From contig NZ_CAOJCM010000002.1 of NCBI RefSeq assembly GCF_948329825.1, positions 1,051,777-1,115,776 on the forward strand: a stretch of 64,000 nt of DNA, read 5' to 3'. The translations under genes were made by a program, and so were the position numbers. The notes below the pieces were generated by a model. The model was not told the DNA's origin. It saw only the letters and a list, made by a program, of their open reading frames with translations, and did no database searches. Of this stretch, positions 25,435 through 34,700 are shown one piece after another. Source of the DNA: Paenibacillus sp. JJ-100 (GTDB lineage Bacteria > Bacillota > Bacilli > Paenibacillales > Paenibacillaceae). Numbering within the stretch: position 1 is the stretch's first letter; each line of letters begins with the position of its first letter.

Positions 25435-25723
25435 TTTTGCCTACAGGCGGCAGTGAGTCTTCGCCTTTCAAGGCTTTAATCAATTCGGACTTCTTCATAT
25501 CCGAAAAACCTTCAATTTTGGCGTCTTTAGCCTTATCTTTGAGCTGTGGTACAGTCAGGTCTTCCAAGGGAATGACCTTTTCATCATTAACTTCGAAATC
25601 ATTTCGCTCACGAAAATGCTTGGCCGTTGTCTCGCTTTCAACCAAAACGGGAACCTTAGCCGGAAATCGGATTCCATGCAGCATCAATGAGGCATTTTTC
25701 CCGCGATATGTGATGTACGGCAT
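25379..25723 (-). CDS. YqbF-like phage protein with HeH/SAP-type C-terminal motif
   Basis: 114 residues. Residues 1-55 form a small beta domain (MPYITYRGKNASLMLHGI). Residues 56-88 (LTVPQLKDKAKDAKIEGFSD, then KKSELIKAL) are a helix-extended-helix motif, often nucleic-acid binding. YqbF occupies the same slot after the capsid gene in the B. subtilis skin. The acidic tail ends NDPPTA. Confidence 0.78.
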   Translation of the reverse strand: MPYITYRGKNASLMLHGIRFPAKVPVLVESETTAKHFRERNDFEVNDEKVIPLEDLTVPQLKDKAKDAKIEGFSDMKKSELIKALKGEDSLPPVGKNAEGADGQGADSNDPPTA

Positions 25724-26655
25724 TAGAACGTCACCCCTTCTGCATAACCTACTGCTGCAGGCTCTTCAAAAATAGAATCCAAGTCAGAGTGGATAGCATA
25801 GAATCGTTTATCCGCATAAATGGCTTCTTTACCTTCTGTCGTTTTGCGGATCTGCATGTCATAGGTGTTTACCAAAGCAAAGTTTTGGTGATACGTGAAG
25901 ATCACCGCACCCTCTGGCATATGTGCCACTTCCTCAACATCATAAGAATTAATTTTCTTCACGCCGCCCATGATTTGCAATTGGATCGATGCACTGGTAT
26001 CTTTTTCAGCCAGTTTCTGCAGTCGTTCGGAGAACGTGTTAGGGTGCATGAAATATTTGAACACACCCGCTGCGCGTAGACGCGTCGGAATAGAACGTTC
26101 CAGTTCAAAGAAAATCCCGACCTTCTTATCGGTTGGAAGTGTTGACCAGTCGATGACGTTGCCTTTTTCTTTTGCTACCTTCAACCAGCCATCATTGATT
26201 TTCAAGAAGTCGTAATCTGGATCAGTGTTTGGTGTTGCTGTATCACCATTAAATCCGAGATCCTGCATGTTATCACCATAGTTCTTCGTCATTGCCGTCA
26301 TGATGATAGCTTCAGCATCTTGACCGCGAACGCGCTGCGTCTGGCGGATAAACTCTTCCGTAATCTCGAACGGCAACACAACTGGTGCAACCGCATAAGG
26401 AACTTGCGGGAACGTAGGTCCTGTAATATTGGTGGCCATGTTGTTCTCCACCTTGCCACGAAGATTACGACCAGTTACCCCAATTTTGTCAATTGTACCC
26501 TTGGCACTTGTGCGGGTAATCGTGCGAATGCCTTTCAAGAACTCCGTCGATTCATAAGCCATAGCCATAAATGCATCCACTTGCTGATAGTTAAGTGCCG
26601 GTGTATCCATGGTTGTAACGGTAGTCGATTTAACGATCTGTCCATTGGTTCTCAT
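25723..26655 (-). CDS. Major capsid protein (YqbE/XkdG-like)
   Basis: 310 residues. The words RTITRTSAKGTIDKIGVTGR, VAPVVLPFEITEEFIRQTQR and KYFMHPNTFSERLQ suggest an HK97-fold major capsid protein of the PBSX/skin type. ATG 26655 follows GGGAG. The gene lies 33 bp after the XkdF-like gene. Confidence 0.85.
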   Translation of the reverse strand: MRTNGQIVKSTTVTTMDTPALNYQQVDAFMAMAYESTEFLKGIRTITRTSAKGTIDKIGVTGRNLRGKVENNMATNITGPTFPQVPYAVAPVVLPFEITEEFIRQTQRVRGQDAEAIIMTAMTKNYGDNMQDLGFNGDTATPNTDPDYDFLKINDGWLKVAKEKGNVIDWSTLPTDKKVGIFFELERSIPTRLRAAGVFKYFMHPNTFSERLQKLAEKDTSASIQLQIMGGVKKINSYDVEEVAHMPEGAVIFTYHQNFALVNTYDMQIRKTTEGKEAIYADKRFYAIHSDLDSIFEEPAAVGYAEGVTF

Positions 26656-26688
26656 ATGTTTAATAATCTCCCTTCGATTTTAAGAAAA

Positions 26689-27942
26689 TTAGAGTAAGCC
26701 GCTGAAGCTTACAGCTTCTTCTGACTTCTGAATATTTTCATCTTGCGCGCCACCCTGAGCAGATCCACCACGGCTGTTTTTGACGATCTGTACGTCAGCA
26801 GCCAGCGTGTTCATTTGCTGGGTCAATGGTTCAAGAGCCTTGGCAATAGCGTCGGTCACCGCATCTGCTTGAGGATCTGCATCCTTCCCTGCATCGGGTG
26901 TTCCAGCATTAGGATCTGGATCGCTTTCGCCATCCTGTTTCTTTAATTCAGTCACATCAGCAGCCAATACTTCCATTTGTTTAACAATAGGTCCAACGGC
27001 AGCCTGTACGGCTTTTACAATGTCATCTGCTTTCAAATCTTCTTCCTCCTCTTGCCCCTCATCATCTGCTGGAGCTGTCTTGTTTTTTAATTCGGTTAAT
27101 GCAGCAATGGCGTCATCAACATGCTTGAGATTACCTGCGGAAATTTTCTTCCCAGCTTTGGCGATCTGCTCGGGCGGGGTACCAATGGCCTTCACGATGT
27201 CTTCCTGCACCAATACGTCCTGGGCAATCTCAACGAAATCCTGTAAGGCATCACGAATAACCTCGGGATCTGTTTCCATACCTGATTCCCATGAGTCCCA
27301 ACGAAAAAGAACCGCGTTCAGGGCGTCTTGCGCTGCCCAAAATTCGCGGTTCTTCCGGTTCTTATTGTATTTGTCAGCTACAACCCCTTTGATGATCGGT
27401 GCTACTGCTGCAGTAATCGCCTTTTTAATGTTGTGCAAGAGACCTTTAGACACCTCTGTATCCTCGACTTCCTCACGTTTACCAACGCCAAACATGGAAA
27501 ATCCAGTTATCTCACCCTTTTGTATGTCTTCCCATGTATCATCGTCAGTGACTTTAACGCCAGCGACCCATGATCCTTTAGAAATCACTTGATCACCAAT
27601 CTCCATATCACACGGAGCAATATAGGATTCGACCACATACCCCTTGTCAGCATCCAGGTCGTGCTGCTTATCGATGTTGTAGGTATGCTGATTCTCCATG
27701 AACAAATGAGCTGCCTTCTCGATCTCCACAGCATCCATCATGTCACCATGGGCATCTTCCACATCTGGTTGATACACCACACCGATAACGATGTGCTTTG
27801 TGTCGTCCACCTTTGCGATCTGGACCTGTTTCTGAATGGCATTTTTGCCTGCCGCCTTGATAATAGCAAACGGTACACCGTTGGCCCCCTTATCCACGAG
27901 CGACAAGTGCGTAATTTTTGCGTCCTTCATTTTGAAAGTCAT
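26689..27942 (-). CDS. xkdF: XkdF/YqbD-like prohead protease/scaffold protein
   Basis: 417 residues from ATG 27942 (GGAGGTGAAAGAAGAA upstream). Residues about 1-150 carry the XkdF words ITHLSLVDKGANGVPFAI, VVYQPDVEDAHGDMM and HTYNIDKQHDLDADKGYVVE, with His/Ser candidates for a prohead protease. The C-terminal half (about 240-400) is acidic and coiled-coil-like, as for a fused scaffold. It probably shapes and matures the capsid. Confidence 0.85.
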   Translation of the reverse strand: MTFKMKDAKITHLSLVDKGANGVPFAIIKAAGKNAIQKQVQIAKVDDTKHIVIGVVYQPDVEDAHGDMMDAVEIEKAAHLFMENQHTYNIDKQHDLDADKGYVVESYIAPCDMEIGDQVISKGSWVAGVKVTDDDTWEDIQKGEITGFSMFGVGKREEVEDTEVSKGLLHNIKKAITAAVAPIIKGVVADKYNKNRKNREFWAAQDALNAVLFRWDSWESGMETDPEVIRDALQDFVEIAQDVLVQEDIVKAIGTPPEQIAKAGKKISAGNLKHVDDAIAALTELKNKTAPADDEGQEEEEDLKADDIVKAVQAAVGPIVKQMEVLAADVTELKKQDGESDPDPNAGTPDAGKDADPQADAVTDAIAKALEPLTQQMNTLAADVQIVKNSRGGSAQGGAQDENIQKSEEAVSFSGLL

Positions 27943-28021
27943 TTCTTCTTTCACCTCCTCTCATATATAACTCCATAGCAAACAGGCATGACCACAACAG
28001 CACCATACCAACACTTCTCAT
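27890..28021 (-). CDS. Possible small membrane-like peptide overlapping the XkdF-like start
   Basis: A 43-codon frame from ATG 28021 with GAGGTGAACTGAAT upstream. The first 20 residues are hydrophobic (SVGMVLLWSCLFAMELYM), the rest polar. It overlaps the XkdF-like gene in another frame by about 50 bp. It may be a real micro-gene or a chance frame in the gap after the gpF-like gene. Confidence 0.3.
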   Translation of the reverse strand: MRSVGMVLLWSCLFAMELYMRGGERRNDFQNEGRKNYALVARG

Positions 28022-28036
28022 ATTCAGTTCACCTCA

Positions 28037-28867
28037 CTAATCAAGTACCAGCTGCATCGAGCAGCGGCAATTCATGATTTCTTCAGGAGATCCGGCAGGA
28101 TCACCAGGATACATCAACTTGCTTCTGCCAACCTTAAAGAGCTTATCCAGATCCACCGTTTGACCATTTGCCTTGCGGTGAGTCTTTCGGGTTCTCGTAC
28201 CGGCAGCCGAACGCCATTTCTTTCCTTTAGCAACCTCAGACTGCTTCCAACCTTCCAACTTACCACCGTTGGCTGCTGCTGTACTCATGGTTCGTGAGAT
28301 CCGCTGAGCTCGTTGCATGGTAAAAGGTCCATCTTCACCCGTGGCAGCTATAGCGCTGATCTCTTGCACCAACAACGCACGTTCCGATGGTGTCTTTCCT
28401 TCCTCAATCGCTTTTTCAAAGCTTCGCAGTAATGTGTCCGTGGAAGCTTTGTTCATATCTGGTACCAGGTCACGGATCTCCTTAACAAAATGTTTAGCAG
28501 CCTTATTCCCCGTACTCCAAATCTTTTCCTCGTCCAGCTGCAGCAGTTCCGTTTCTCCTGCTAGATCGAATAACGGTTCAAACGCTTCTTGCACCGCTGT
28601 TTCAAACAGATCACTAAAGACATCGGATGTGTGCAATGCAAGGAGAACCTTTCCCAGCTCACCGATGTCACCAAGCGATTCCTCGCTCAGTTCAGCTATC
28701 GCATTCTGGAGTGCCTGACCTTGCAGCTCCAATATTTCCATGATCCGGTCCTCACCCTGCTTGTACAACTCTTCCAGCAGCTTACGCTCCACGTATGACA
28801 ATTCCAGACTATCCAGAAACTCATCATCATCTGCTTTAGCAATCAGTTTCCAACAAGACTCACACAT
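28037..28867 (-). CDS. Mu gpF-like minor head (head morphogenesis) protein
   Basis: 276 residues from ATG 28867, chosen for GAGGTGGGCGTCC upstream; the frame is open for 64 more codons inside the portal gene but without a site. The C-terminal part has the gpF pattern (AQRISRTMSTAAANGGKLEG, KKWRSAAGTRTRKTHRKANG, then EEIMNCRCSMQLV with Cys at the end). Such proteins enter the head near the portal. It overlaps the portal stop by 8 bp. Confidence 0.85.
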   Translation of the reverse strand: MCESCWKLIAKADDDEFLDSLELSYVERKLLEELYKQGEDRIMEILELQGQALQNAIAELSEESLGDIGELGKVLLALHTSDVFSDLFETAVQEAFEPLFDLAGETELLQLDEEKIWSTGNKAAKHFVKEIRDLVPDMNKASTDTLLRSFEKAIEEGKTPSERALLVQEISAIAATGEDGPFTMQRAQRISRTMSTAAANGGKLEGWKQSEVAKGKKWRSAAGTRTRKTHRKANGQTVDLDKLFKVGRSKLMYPGDPAGSPEEIMNCRCSMQLVLD

Positions 28868-30341
28868 GGACGCCCACCTCAGCAGATCCCTTTCGTAATA
28901 GACGCTTGGCGATGATTGAAACACGCTCCTGCAGATCGTTAGTATCGCCTTCGCCTTCAGGATCAAGAATAGCCGGCTGGCTTCCTGCCAGTTGGGCAAT
29001 CGGCGTATCCAGGTATTCCGGGCTGTACTTGCTTTCATCGATTGTCGTACCAAGGACATCCTCTGCGATTGGAATCAAGTCACGAACCAGCATAATGCCA
29101 CGATCAGCAATAAAGTCCAACATTGCCTTGCGGTCCTCAGGATCAATAATGCTTGGTGCACGGAGGACTGCCTTCACTCGAAAGATTCCCATGGCTGGGA
29201 ACAGACGCTTATTGAAGATCTCGTTCATGATCCATTTGCGATACGGCTCAAAGACCTGCTCTTCAGCAAATGCCAACGCTGCCTGAGCTGTCGCCCGATT
29301 ATAGTCTGAGCTTTGCCCGACAAGAATCGGCGGCAAGCGGAAGGATGACAGGATATCTGCCTTCTTCTCTTTTCCATACTCCAGGAACAAGGCATCCTGC
29401 TGCAGAAGGTCATTCAGCTTGTCCAAATTGACAGATACCTTCTCCACCTTTTCATCCAACGGCCCGCCTGTCTCTTTGCCTTGTGCTTCGAGGTACAAAA
29501 TGCCCCCCTGGGACTGTGAACCTTTCACATTCTTCAGCAGCTCCATGGATTGCTTCGTAAGGCGTCCATTTGTGACCGTTAAGATCATGGAGAGCATACG
29601 GCCATTGCTGAAATAGGACACGTTCAGTTCCTCAGCTTCCCGGGAACCAACTACACCAGGGGCGTTGCCGAACCAACGGGGTTCACCATAACCCTCATCG
29701 TCCCCGATGCATAAAGGAATGATTTGATTGCCCTCACCCTCAGTCCCGAATAGTCGAAACCACACTACTGATGTACCACGCTTCATGGCATACCGCCGGG
29801 CATAGATTTGTTGTGAGAATTCTTCAATCTTTTTTGTGGAGCTGATTCGGATTTTCCGTTTAATTGTTGCCTGTTTGCTTTCCTTGGTGTACCGTACAAA
29901 TTTCGGATTCATCCGAAAGATCGTCGGGAATTCACTCCCGCTCGGCCAAGCAACTTCCAAATTAGCCATCCCTGTACTTTCCAAGTCCTCAATAAGCTCA
30001 CCGATTATTTCCTCAGGATTGTCTTGAAGGTTACAAGTCTCCAAGAAGCGTTCAGCGAGGTTCCATTCTTCCTTGGCTGTATCGTCACTCTCACCCGGCA
30101 AATATTCCAGTGCGATACCATGTCCAGCGATGTTCCGCCTATAGGCCTCGATGCACTGAGGAATGATGTTGCTGTTCTTCACAAGTTGTCTGCAGCTGGT
30201 CGGATCGTTACCTGGTTCGAATGGCAACAGGCCGTGCTGATCGTATAAGCTGTCGAATACATCGGGAAGCTGGGCGCTCGATGGAATGTGCTTCCCTTCT
30301 TCCTTTGCAAATGAAACCCATGTCGCATTGCCATCACTCAA
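28860..30341 (-). CDS. Portal protein (PBSX/YqbA type)
   Basis: 493 residues starting at TTG 30341 (GGTGGATTTAA upstream). The N-terminal part FEPGNDPTSCRQLVKNSNII, then ECYRRNIAGHG-like helix, and ILSSFRLPPILVGQSSDYNRATAQ are typical portal motifs. It forms the dodecameric DNA entry channel and docks terminase. The stop overlaps the gpF-like start. Confidence 0.88.
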   Translation of the reverse strand: MSDGNATWVSFAKEEGKHIPSSAQLPDVFDSLYDQHGLLPFEPGNDPTSCRQLVKNSNIIPQCIEAYRRNIAGHGIALEYLPGESDDTAKEEWNLAERFLETCNLQDNPEEIIGELIEDLESTGMANLEVAWPSGSEFPTIFRMNPKFVRYTKESKQATIKRKIRISSTKKIEEFSQQIYARRYAMKRGTSVVWFRLFGTEGEGNQIIPLCIGDDEGYGEPRWFGNAPGVVGSREAEELNVSYFSNGRMLSMILTVTNGRLTKQSMELLKNVKGSQSQGGILYLEAQGKETGGPLDEKVEKVSVNLDKLNDLLQQDALFLEYGKEKKADILSSFRLPPILVGQSSDYNRATAQAALAFAEEQVFEPYRKWIMNEIFNKRLFPAMGIFRVKAVLRAPSIIDPEDRKAMLDFIADRGIMLVRDLIPIAEDVLGTTIDESKYSPEYLDTPIAQLAGSQPAILDPEGEGDTNDLQERVSIIAKRLLRKGSAEVGVHV

Positions 30342-32033
30342 TTAAATCCACCCCGCTCCCCCATTGTGTTCTTCATGCTTCGATTCCTCCTGTTGCTGTT
30401 GTTTTCTCTTGAACCATTCGAACCACTTATCAGCTACCTGACGCACCTGCAGGGCAATGGAATAAGCCATGATACGGTCATCGTGACAACCGCTATCCGC
30501 TTCGGCCTTCCCTTTGTTATCAATAAACGTCATACACTCACTGTACAGATCAGGACAGTAAATATCGTACAGCTCATCCCGAATGGCTTCCTTGAAGTCG
30601 GATATCATGACAGGTCTGGTTGCCTTATTGGTTTCCCATCCAAGCTTGCCCTTCTTGTGCAGGAACAGCAGCGGGTAATGACATGTGTTGAACAACGTAT
30701 TGAGAACAGATTCCCCGGTGTTGTTATTCTCAACTGCCAGCAGTGCTGTGTTGTAATACAAACCGAGCCTGTTTAGCTTTTTACCGTATAAGTCGGTATC
30801 CCATTTGCCGTAAAGTGCGGCACACATTTCACCTGTACGTGCATCGATCACATAAGCTGCATCATAGTCGCCATCCTCGGTTCCCTTGGCCGTATCTGCG
30901 GACAGAATGTACCGTTTCCCCTGCTCCGGCTGACGATAGATGACCAGTTCTCCTGCGTGTGCTGGGCTAACCTTCTCCTTAACAAAATCCACTTCGTAAC
31001 GGCTACCTTTAAGCTCAATCGCATCCCGCAATCGCTTGATGAATTTGTTATCGAAGATTCCTTCACCAGACAATAAGAATGCGTCATCTGGTTCGGAAGG
31101 GTATTCTTGATCGAATTGCCGCGGATCGCCACCACAATCGTTCCGTATGGTATACCGTCGCCATTGCAACTGCTCATCATCCAAACCGAATTTTGCTTTT
31201 AGCTCCAATTCATCTTCGGTCAGTTCAAAGCCAGGCGGTAACGGCTTGCGGTAATCTGGCATTTCAAACCATGCAAAAAAGAGCGGAGAAAAATCATTCT
31301 CGCCCTTGACGGCTGCATCCCATATTTGCTTAAACTCTTCCATACCATTCGCTGTGGATTCAATAATTCCAATACTCCCAGCTTCCTTGGACAGTGCGGC
31401 CAAGAGTGACAACAAGTGACGTTTCTTTTTTTTCGCAGGCCAGAACGCCACTTCGGATGCATGCAGGTAATGAATCGTATCCGAACGGGCAAGTACCCGG
31501 CTTTCCGCTGTTTGAACAGTGATCTTTGATTTCAGCCCTGGATTCCTTCGGCGGTCTGCTGTCCGGATCGCGGGATTCTCAAAAGTCAGCTTCTTGGCAT
31601 TGTTCTTTCGAGTCATTGGCTGGATAACCGAAGGCACCTTTTCATAGTAAAGCTGGAACATGTCGAATAGGTTACTTGAAGCATCCGAGGACTGAGCAAC
31701 AATAAATGCATTCTTTGCTTCCTGCAGGGACGTGAAATAGTAGATTAACGCCTCTGTCACAGTGGAAAATCCCATTTGTCTGGCTTTAAGTATGATAATT
31801 CGAACGGGCTTCCCTGCTTCTAGATCCTCAATTACTTTGGCAGCATAACGCCGCTGGGCATCATTGAGGATTAACCGAACCATGGCCCCGGACTTGTCTT
31901 TAATCTTGAGCATGCGGTAACAAAACTGTTCGAAATCAAGCAGGATCGCCTTCAATTCGGCCAACTTGTCCGGTCGTTGTTGCAGCTTACGCTTGATTCG
32001 ACGACGGTGTTCCTTTGCTATTGCGATCACCAA
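30342..32033 (-). CDS. Terminase large subunit
   Basis: 563 residues. Walker A-like KARQMGFST is at 83-91; Walker B region IGIIESTANGMEEF is further on; the nuclease part begins LSADTAKGTEDGDYDAAYVID, with acidic residues of an RNase-H-like fold. It pumps and cuts phage DNA. The start may be TTG 32033 or GTG 32030, both inside the end of the small subunit gene. Confidence 0.9.
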   Translation of the reverse strand: MVIAIAKEHRRRIKRKLQQRPDKLAELKAILLDFEQFCYRMLKIKDKSGAMVRLILNDAQRRYAAKVIEDLEAGKPVRIIILKARQMGFSTVTEALIYYFTSLQEAKNAFIVAQSSDASSNLFDMFQLYYEKVPSVIQPMTRKNNAKKLTFENPAIRTADRRRNPGLKSKITVQTAESRVLARSDTIHYLHASEVAFWPAKKKKRHLLSLLAALSKEAGSIGIIESTANGMEEFKQIWDAAVKGENDFSPLFFAWFEMPDYRKPLPPGFELTEDELELKAKFGLDDEQLQWRRYTIRNDCGGDPRQFDQEYPSEPDDAFLLSGEGIFDNKFIKRLRDAIELKGSRYEVDFVKEKVSPAHAGELVIYRQPEQGKRYILSADTAKGTEDGDYDAAYVIDARTGEMCAALYGKWDTDLYGKKLNRLGLYYNTALLAVENNNTGESVLNTLFNTCHYPLLFLHKKGKLGWETNKATRPVMISDFKEAIRDELYDIYCPDLYSECMTFIDNKGKAEADSGCHDDRIMAYSIALQVRQVADKWFEWFKRKQQQQEESKHEEHNGGAGWI

Positions 32034-32917
32034 TCTAAATCATCCCCATCGTCTTCATCTTCATCGTCATCACCTTCTCCCTCATCACCGCCATGACCCA
32101 ACGCCTTATACTTGTCCAGTTCAAGACGTTCACGGGCGATTCTCAATTTCTCTTCTTTTTGCTGTAGGCTGGCAATCAGATTAATGACCCGCAGCTTCTT
32201 ATCCCTCGTCTTCACTAGGGCTTCCTCTTGTTTGAGGATCTTATCCAGCTTAGACGTGACAACGGTAGTGATCTCGGTGACCTTCATTCCCTCAGTGGTA
32301 ACAGGCACTGTGATTTGTTTTCCCGTCTTAGGGCTCAACATAGAAACCTTGTCCTGACGTTCCATAAGTTCCTGCTTGGTCTTACGTTCCTCGTCAGTCA
32401 GACCTTCTTCAAGTAGCTTGACCCGTTTCATGTGCCGGCGTTCCTGAAGAGTTAGCATGATTAGTTGTTCCTCAAGCTGTACAAGTGGCGACGTGTCGAT
32501 CTGCACAAACATTTCCTGTTCATCAGGCTCTAACGCATCCAGGAAAATTGTTTCATACATGCCAGTCTTGAGCGCATGCTTGTTTCGATATGGACCACCT
32601 TCACCGCCACGGTTCCCCACAGCATTCTGGTTACCTCGGGGAGCGCCGCCTTTATTGCCAACTGCATTCTTGTTGCCTTTGGGCGCTCCCCTTGATTTCG
32701 GAACGCTCCCATTCGCTCCATTTGGAGCGCTCCCTTTGGATTCACCCAAAACGCTCCCATTCAATTCGTCTTCCCAACGATCCATGGACTTCCATTTACG
32801 GACCCTGGATTCGGGAACAGAAAGAGCGGCGGCGATGTCTTTTAGCTTCATCGTCCCGCCGCTCTCCAGCCACATCAGTTTAGCCTTGTCCCGTTCAGGA
32901 CTTCTCTCTCTGGCCAT
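32027..32917 (-). CDS. Terminase small subunit, PBSX type
   Basis: 296 residues. The N-terminal helix-turn-helix (LKDIAAALSVPESRVRKWKSMDRWE) recognises DNA. A Gly/Asn/Arg-rich repeat (GAPKGNKNAVGNKGGAPRGN, repeated) is typical of PBSX terminase small subunits, followed by coiled-coil helices and a very acidic tail. ATG 32917 follows GGTGGTG. Confidence 0.88.
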   Translation of the reverse strand: MARERSPERDKAKLMWLESGGTMKLKDIAAALSVPESRVRKWKSMDRWEDELNGSVLGESKGSAPNGANGSVPKSRGAPKGNKNAVGNKGGAPRGNQNAVGNRGGEGGPYRNKHALKTGMYETIFLDALEPDEQEMFVQIDTSPLVQLEEQLIMLTLQERRHMKRVKLLEEGLTDEERKTKQELMERQDKVSMLSPKTGKQITVPVTTEGMKVTEITTVVTSKLDKILKQEEALVKTRDKKLRVINLIASLQQKEEKLRIARERLELDKYKALGHGGDEGEGDDDEDEDDGDDLDW

Positions 32918-32988
32918 CTACATTCATCACCACCCCCAAATATTTATCTTAAATTTGACGATATATAAATCAAAGGAGGAGTCTACAA

Positions 32989-33576
32989 TTGTTACAACTC
33001 GAACACATTGGAAAAGAAGGATTATTTAGTGCTGCAATTTCAATAGTTATTCTGTTATCTATTAGAATTGCAGCTAAAATCTTCTCAGGTAAAGATATTA
33101 AAAAAACATACCGGATAATCAATAAATACTTAAAAGATATTATTAGTGAAAACATGTTAGGAAAAAAGAAAGATATACCAAAATATTATGAGGCATATAG
33201 CATTCTTAAAAAACAATCTCCTAACAAGTTTGAATATACACACATAGAGCTATTAGAGAAGCGTAATCTAAATAGTTTTACTACCTTTCCAGACATTATA
33301 GGTCAATACTCAATTCCAATTAGCTTGATTTTAGCTACAACTACTAGTCTAGTTCCTATATCAGTTGGAATGTATAATAGCTCTAAGGATGTTGAGTATA
33401 TTAAAACATCCTTAACTATGATTAATAACTTAATTCTCTTTGCACTTAGGTTGATATTTATCATTTACACATTTCATCAAGCTAAAAAAATTCTAGAAAA
33501 AGAACATCGGAAGATAGACAACATAATTTCACTTCACTTGACAATAATTGAACGAGTATTAAAAAAATCAGATTAG
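32989..33576 (+). CDS. Membrane protein on the opposite strand, probable phage cargo
   Basis: 195 residues from TTG 32989; AAAGGAGGA lies 8 bases upstream. Hydrophobic segments: residues 10-30, about 107-127 and about 140-162, with a basic helical region between. It has a more A/T-rich codon use than the packaging genes and is read against them, with its 3' end overlapping the next - strand gene by 9 bp. These are marks of a moron; superinfection exclusion or envelope modification is possible, but no family was recognised. Confidence 0.7.
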   Translation: MLQLEHIGKEGLFSAAISIVILLSIRIAAKIFSGKDIKKTYRIINKYLKDIISENMLGKKKDIPKYYEAYSILKKQSPNKFEYTHIELLEKRNLNSFTTFPDIIGQYSIPISLILATTTSLVPISVGMYNSSKDVEYIKTSLTMINNLILFALRLIFIIYTFHQAKKILEKEHRKIDNIISLHLTIIERVLKKSD

Positions 33577-33780
33577 TTCGTCCTGCTGAAGCTTAATATC
33601 CAACTCGATGAGACGTTCTAGATCCTGAACCGTCTGCATCTTTATATGTCCAGCCTGTAGGTCTTTAACCCATTGGGCAATTGCTGCCTTGACGATTTTA
33701 CGATACTGTTCTTTTGATTCAAGGATGCCCTCCATGACTTCAAGCTCATGCTGCAACAAAATTTCATCTGGCGTTCTCAT
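33568..33780 (-). CDS. Hypothetical helical phage protein
   Basis: 70 residues, entirely helical (DEILLQHELEVMEGILESKE, then LQAGHIKMQTVQDLERLIELD). ATG 33780. It lies upstream of the terminase small subunit across the + strand cargo gene. Perhaps a packaging accessory; function unknown. Confidence 0.6.
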   Translation of the reverse strand: MRTPDEILLQHELEVMEGILESKEQYRKIVKAAIAQWVKDLQAGHIKMQTVQDLERLIELDIKLQQDELI

Positions 33781-33814
33781 GCGTACCCCTCGGCTTTCCT
33801 GTATGATGGAATGC

Positions 33815-33915
33815 GAGATAGCGGCGGTGTCGATAAATGCCGCGCGCGGCGGGCCGCTATCTCAGCCGGGGGATACCCTGGGTGATCAGGGGGACGTTAC
33901 AGCGTCCTCCTTTTT
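33815..33915 (+). ncRNA. GC-rich structured intergenic segment ending in a terminator; candidate RNA or packaging signal
   Basis: GAGATAGCGGC (33815-33825) pairs with GCCGCTATCTC (33853-33863). Inside the loop is a perfect 12-bp palindrome GCCGCGCGCGGC (33839-33850). Downstream GGGGGACG (33889-33896) pairs with CGTCCTCC (33903-33910), followed by TTTTT, a + strand terminator. Base composition is far more GC-rich than the neighbours. It could be a small + strand RNA or a cis site for terminase. Confidence 0.4.
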
Positions 33916-33956
33916 ATTTCCGCAATGTTTGTCTAAATGGGAGTTACATAAGAAAA

Positions 33957-33977
33957 ACCACCTATTGAATAGGTGGT
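33957..33977 (-). terminator. Terminator of the 34010-34654 gene
   Basis: ACCACCTATT and AATAGGTGGT form a 10-bp stem with a one-base centre (as drawn on the + strand); on the - strand it is followed by TTTTTC. Confidence 0.75.
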
Positions 33978-34009
33978 AAAGTCGCACTATGTTTTTTAAG
34001 GAAACCCCG

Positions 34010-34654
34010 TTACACCCATGAAATGATTAAAGCAATAACAAGTAAGCAGTTAAAGATAATACTTGAAACCATAACAAGACTTCTCCATTCTGGTTCCGAT
34101 CTGTGAACAGGATTCACTAGTATTGCCAATTTATCATTGAGTTCATGGAGAGCTTCATTTAACCATAAAATATGAGTTCTTATTATATCATCTAGCGTCT
34201 TCGCTTCCTTGTATCCGAAATTTTGAGACTCAATTATAGAAAGTTGAGCGTTTCCTTTTTTCTCATGTTGACTCATAAGTTCCCTAATGGATGCTGTAAG
34301 CATGTATACGTGGTCTACTTCCTCTTCCATTATTCTTTTATCCAAAAAAGGTGAAGCTTTTGCTATTACTTTTCTAAAAGTACTATCCACACTCTTAAAA
34401 CCTTCTTTTATTGTTGAACTGATTCCATATTTTGATTGATTTATGAGAGTTAATGTTTCAGCTGTCAATTCAAATATATCTACGATAGTTAAATGCAAAG
34501 TATCAATTTTTCTTTCAAGATATTTTTCTTCACCTTTTCTAATTGAATTGGTCTTCCACATGAAATAATCTATGACTTTATTAATAATTAAAACAACTAA
34601 AGTCGTTGCAGCAGCAATAGCTGCACTTATTAAAGGTATAAACTCTTTATCCAT
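34010..34654 (-). CDS. Membrane-anchored coiled-coil protein
   Basis: 214 residues with one hydrophobic segment at each end (about 8-27 and 193-212) and a long helical middle. Both ends in the membrane with a polar hairpin between resembles phage-encoded exclusion or envelope-stress proteins, but no family word is clear. A/T-rich codon use and an own terminator suggest cargo expressed separately from packaging genes. Confidence 0.6.
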   Translation of the reverse strand: MDKEFIPLISAAIAAATTLVVLIINKVIDYFMWKTNSIRKGEEKYLERKIDTLHLTIVDIFELTAETLTLINQSKYGISSTIKEGFKSVDSTFRKVIAKASPFLDKRIMEEEVDHVYMLTASIRELMSQHEKKGNAQLSIIESQNFGYKEAKTLDDIIRTHILWLNEALHELNDKLAILVNPVHRSEPEWRSLVMVSSIIFNCLLVIALIISWV

Positions 34655-34700
34655 AATCTTCTCCTATAGTTTTCAATAGTGAACTTTACTATGTGTTTAA

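Noticed and set aside
26689..28021. Long + strand frames (for example 27020-27592) in the XkdF-like region
   Set aside because: Serine-rich antisense frames opposite Asp/Glu/Lys codons; no start signals.
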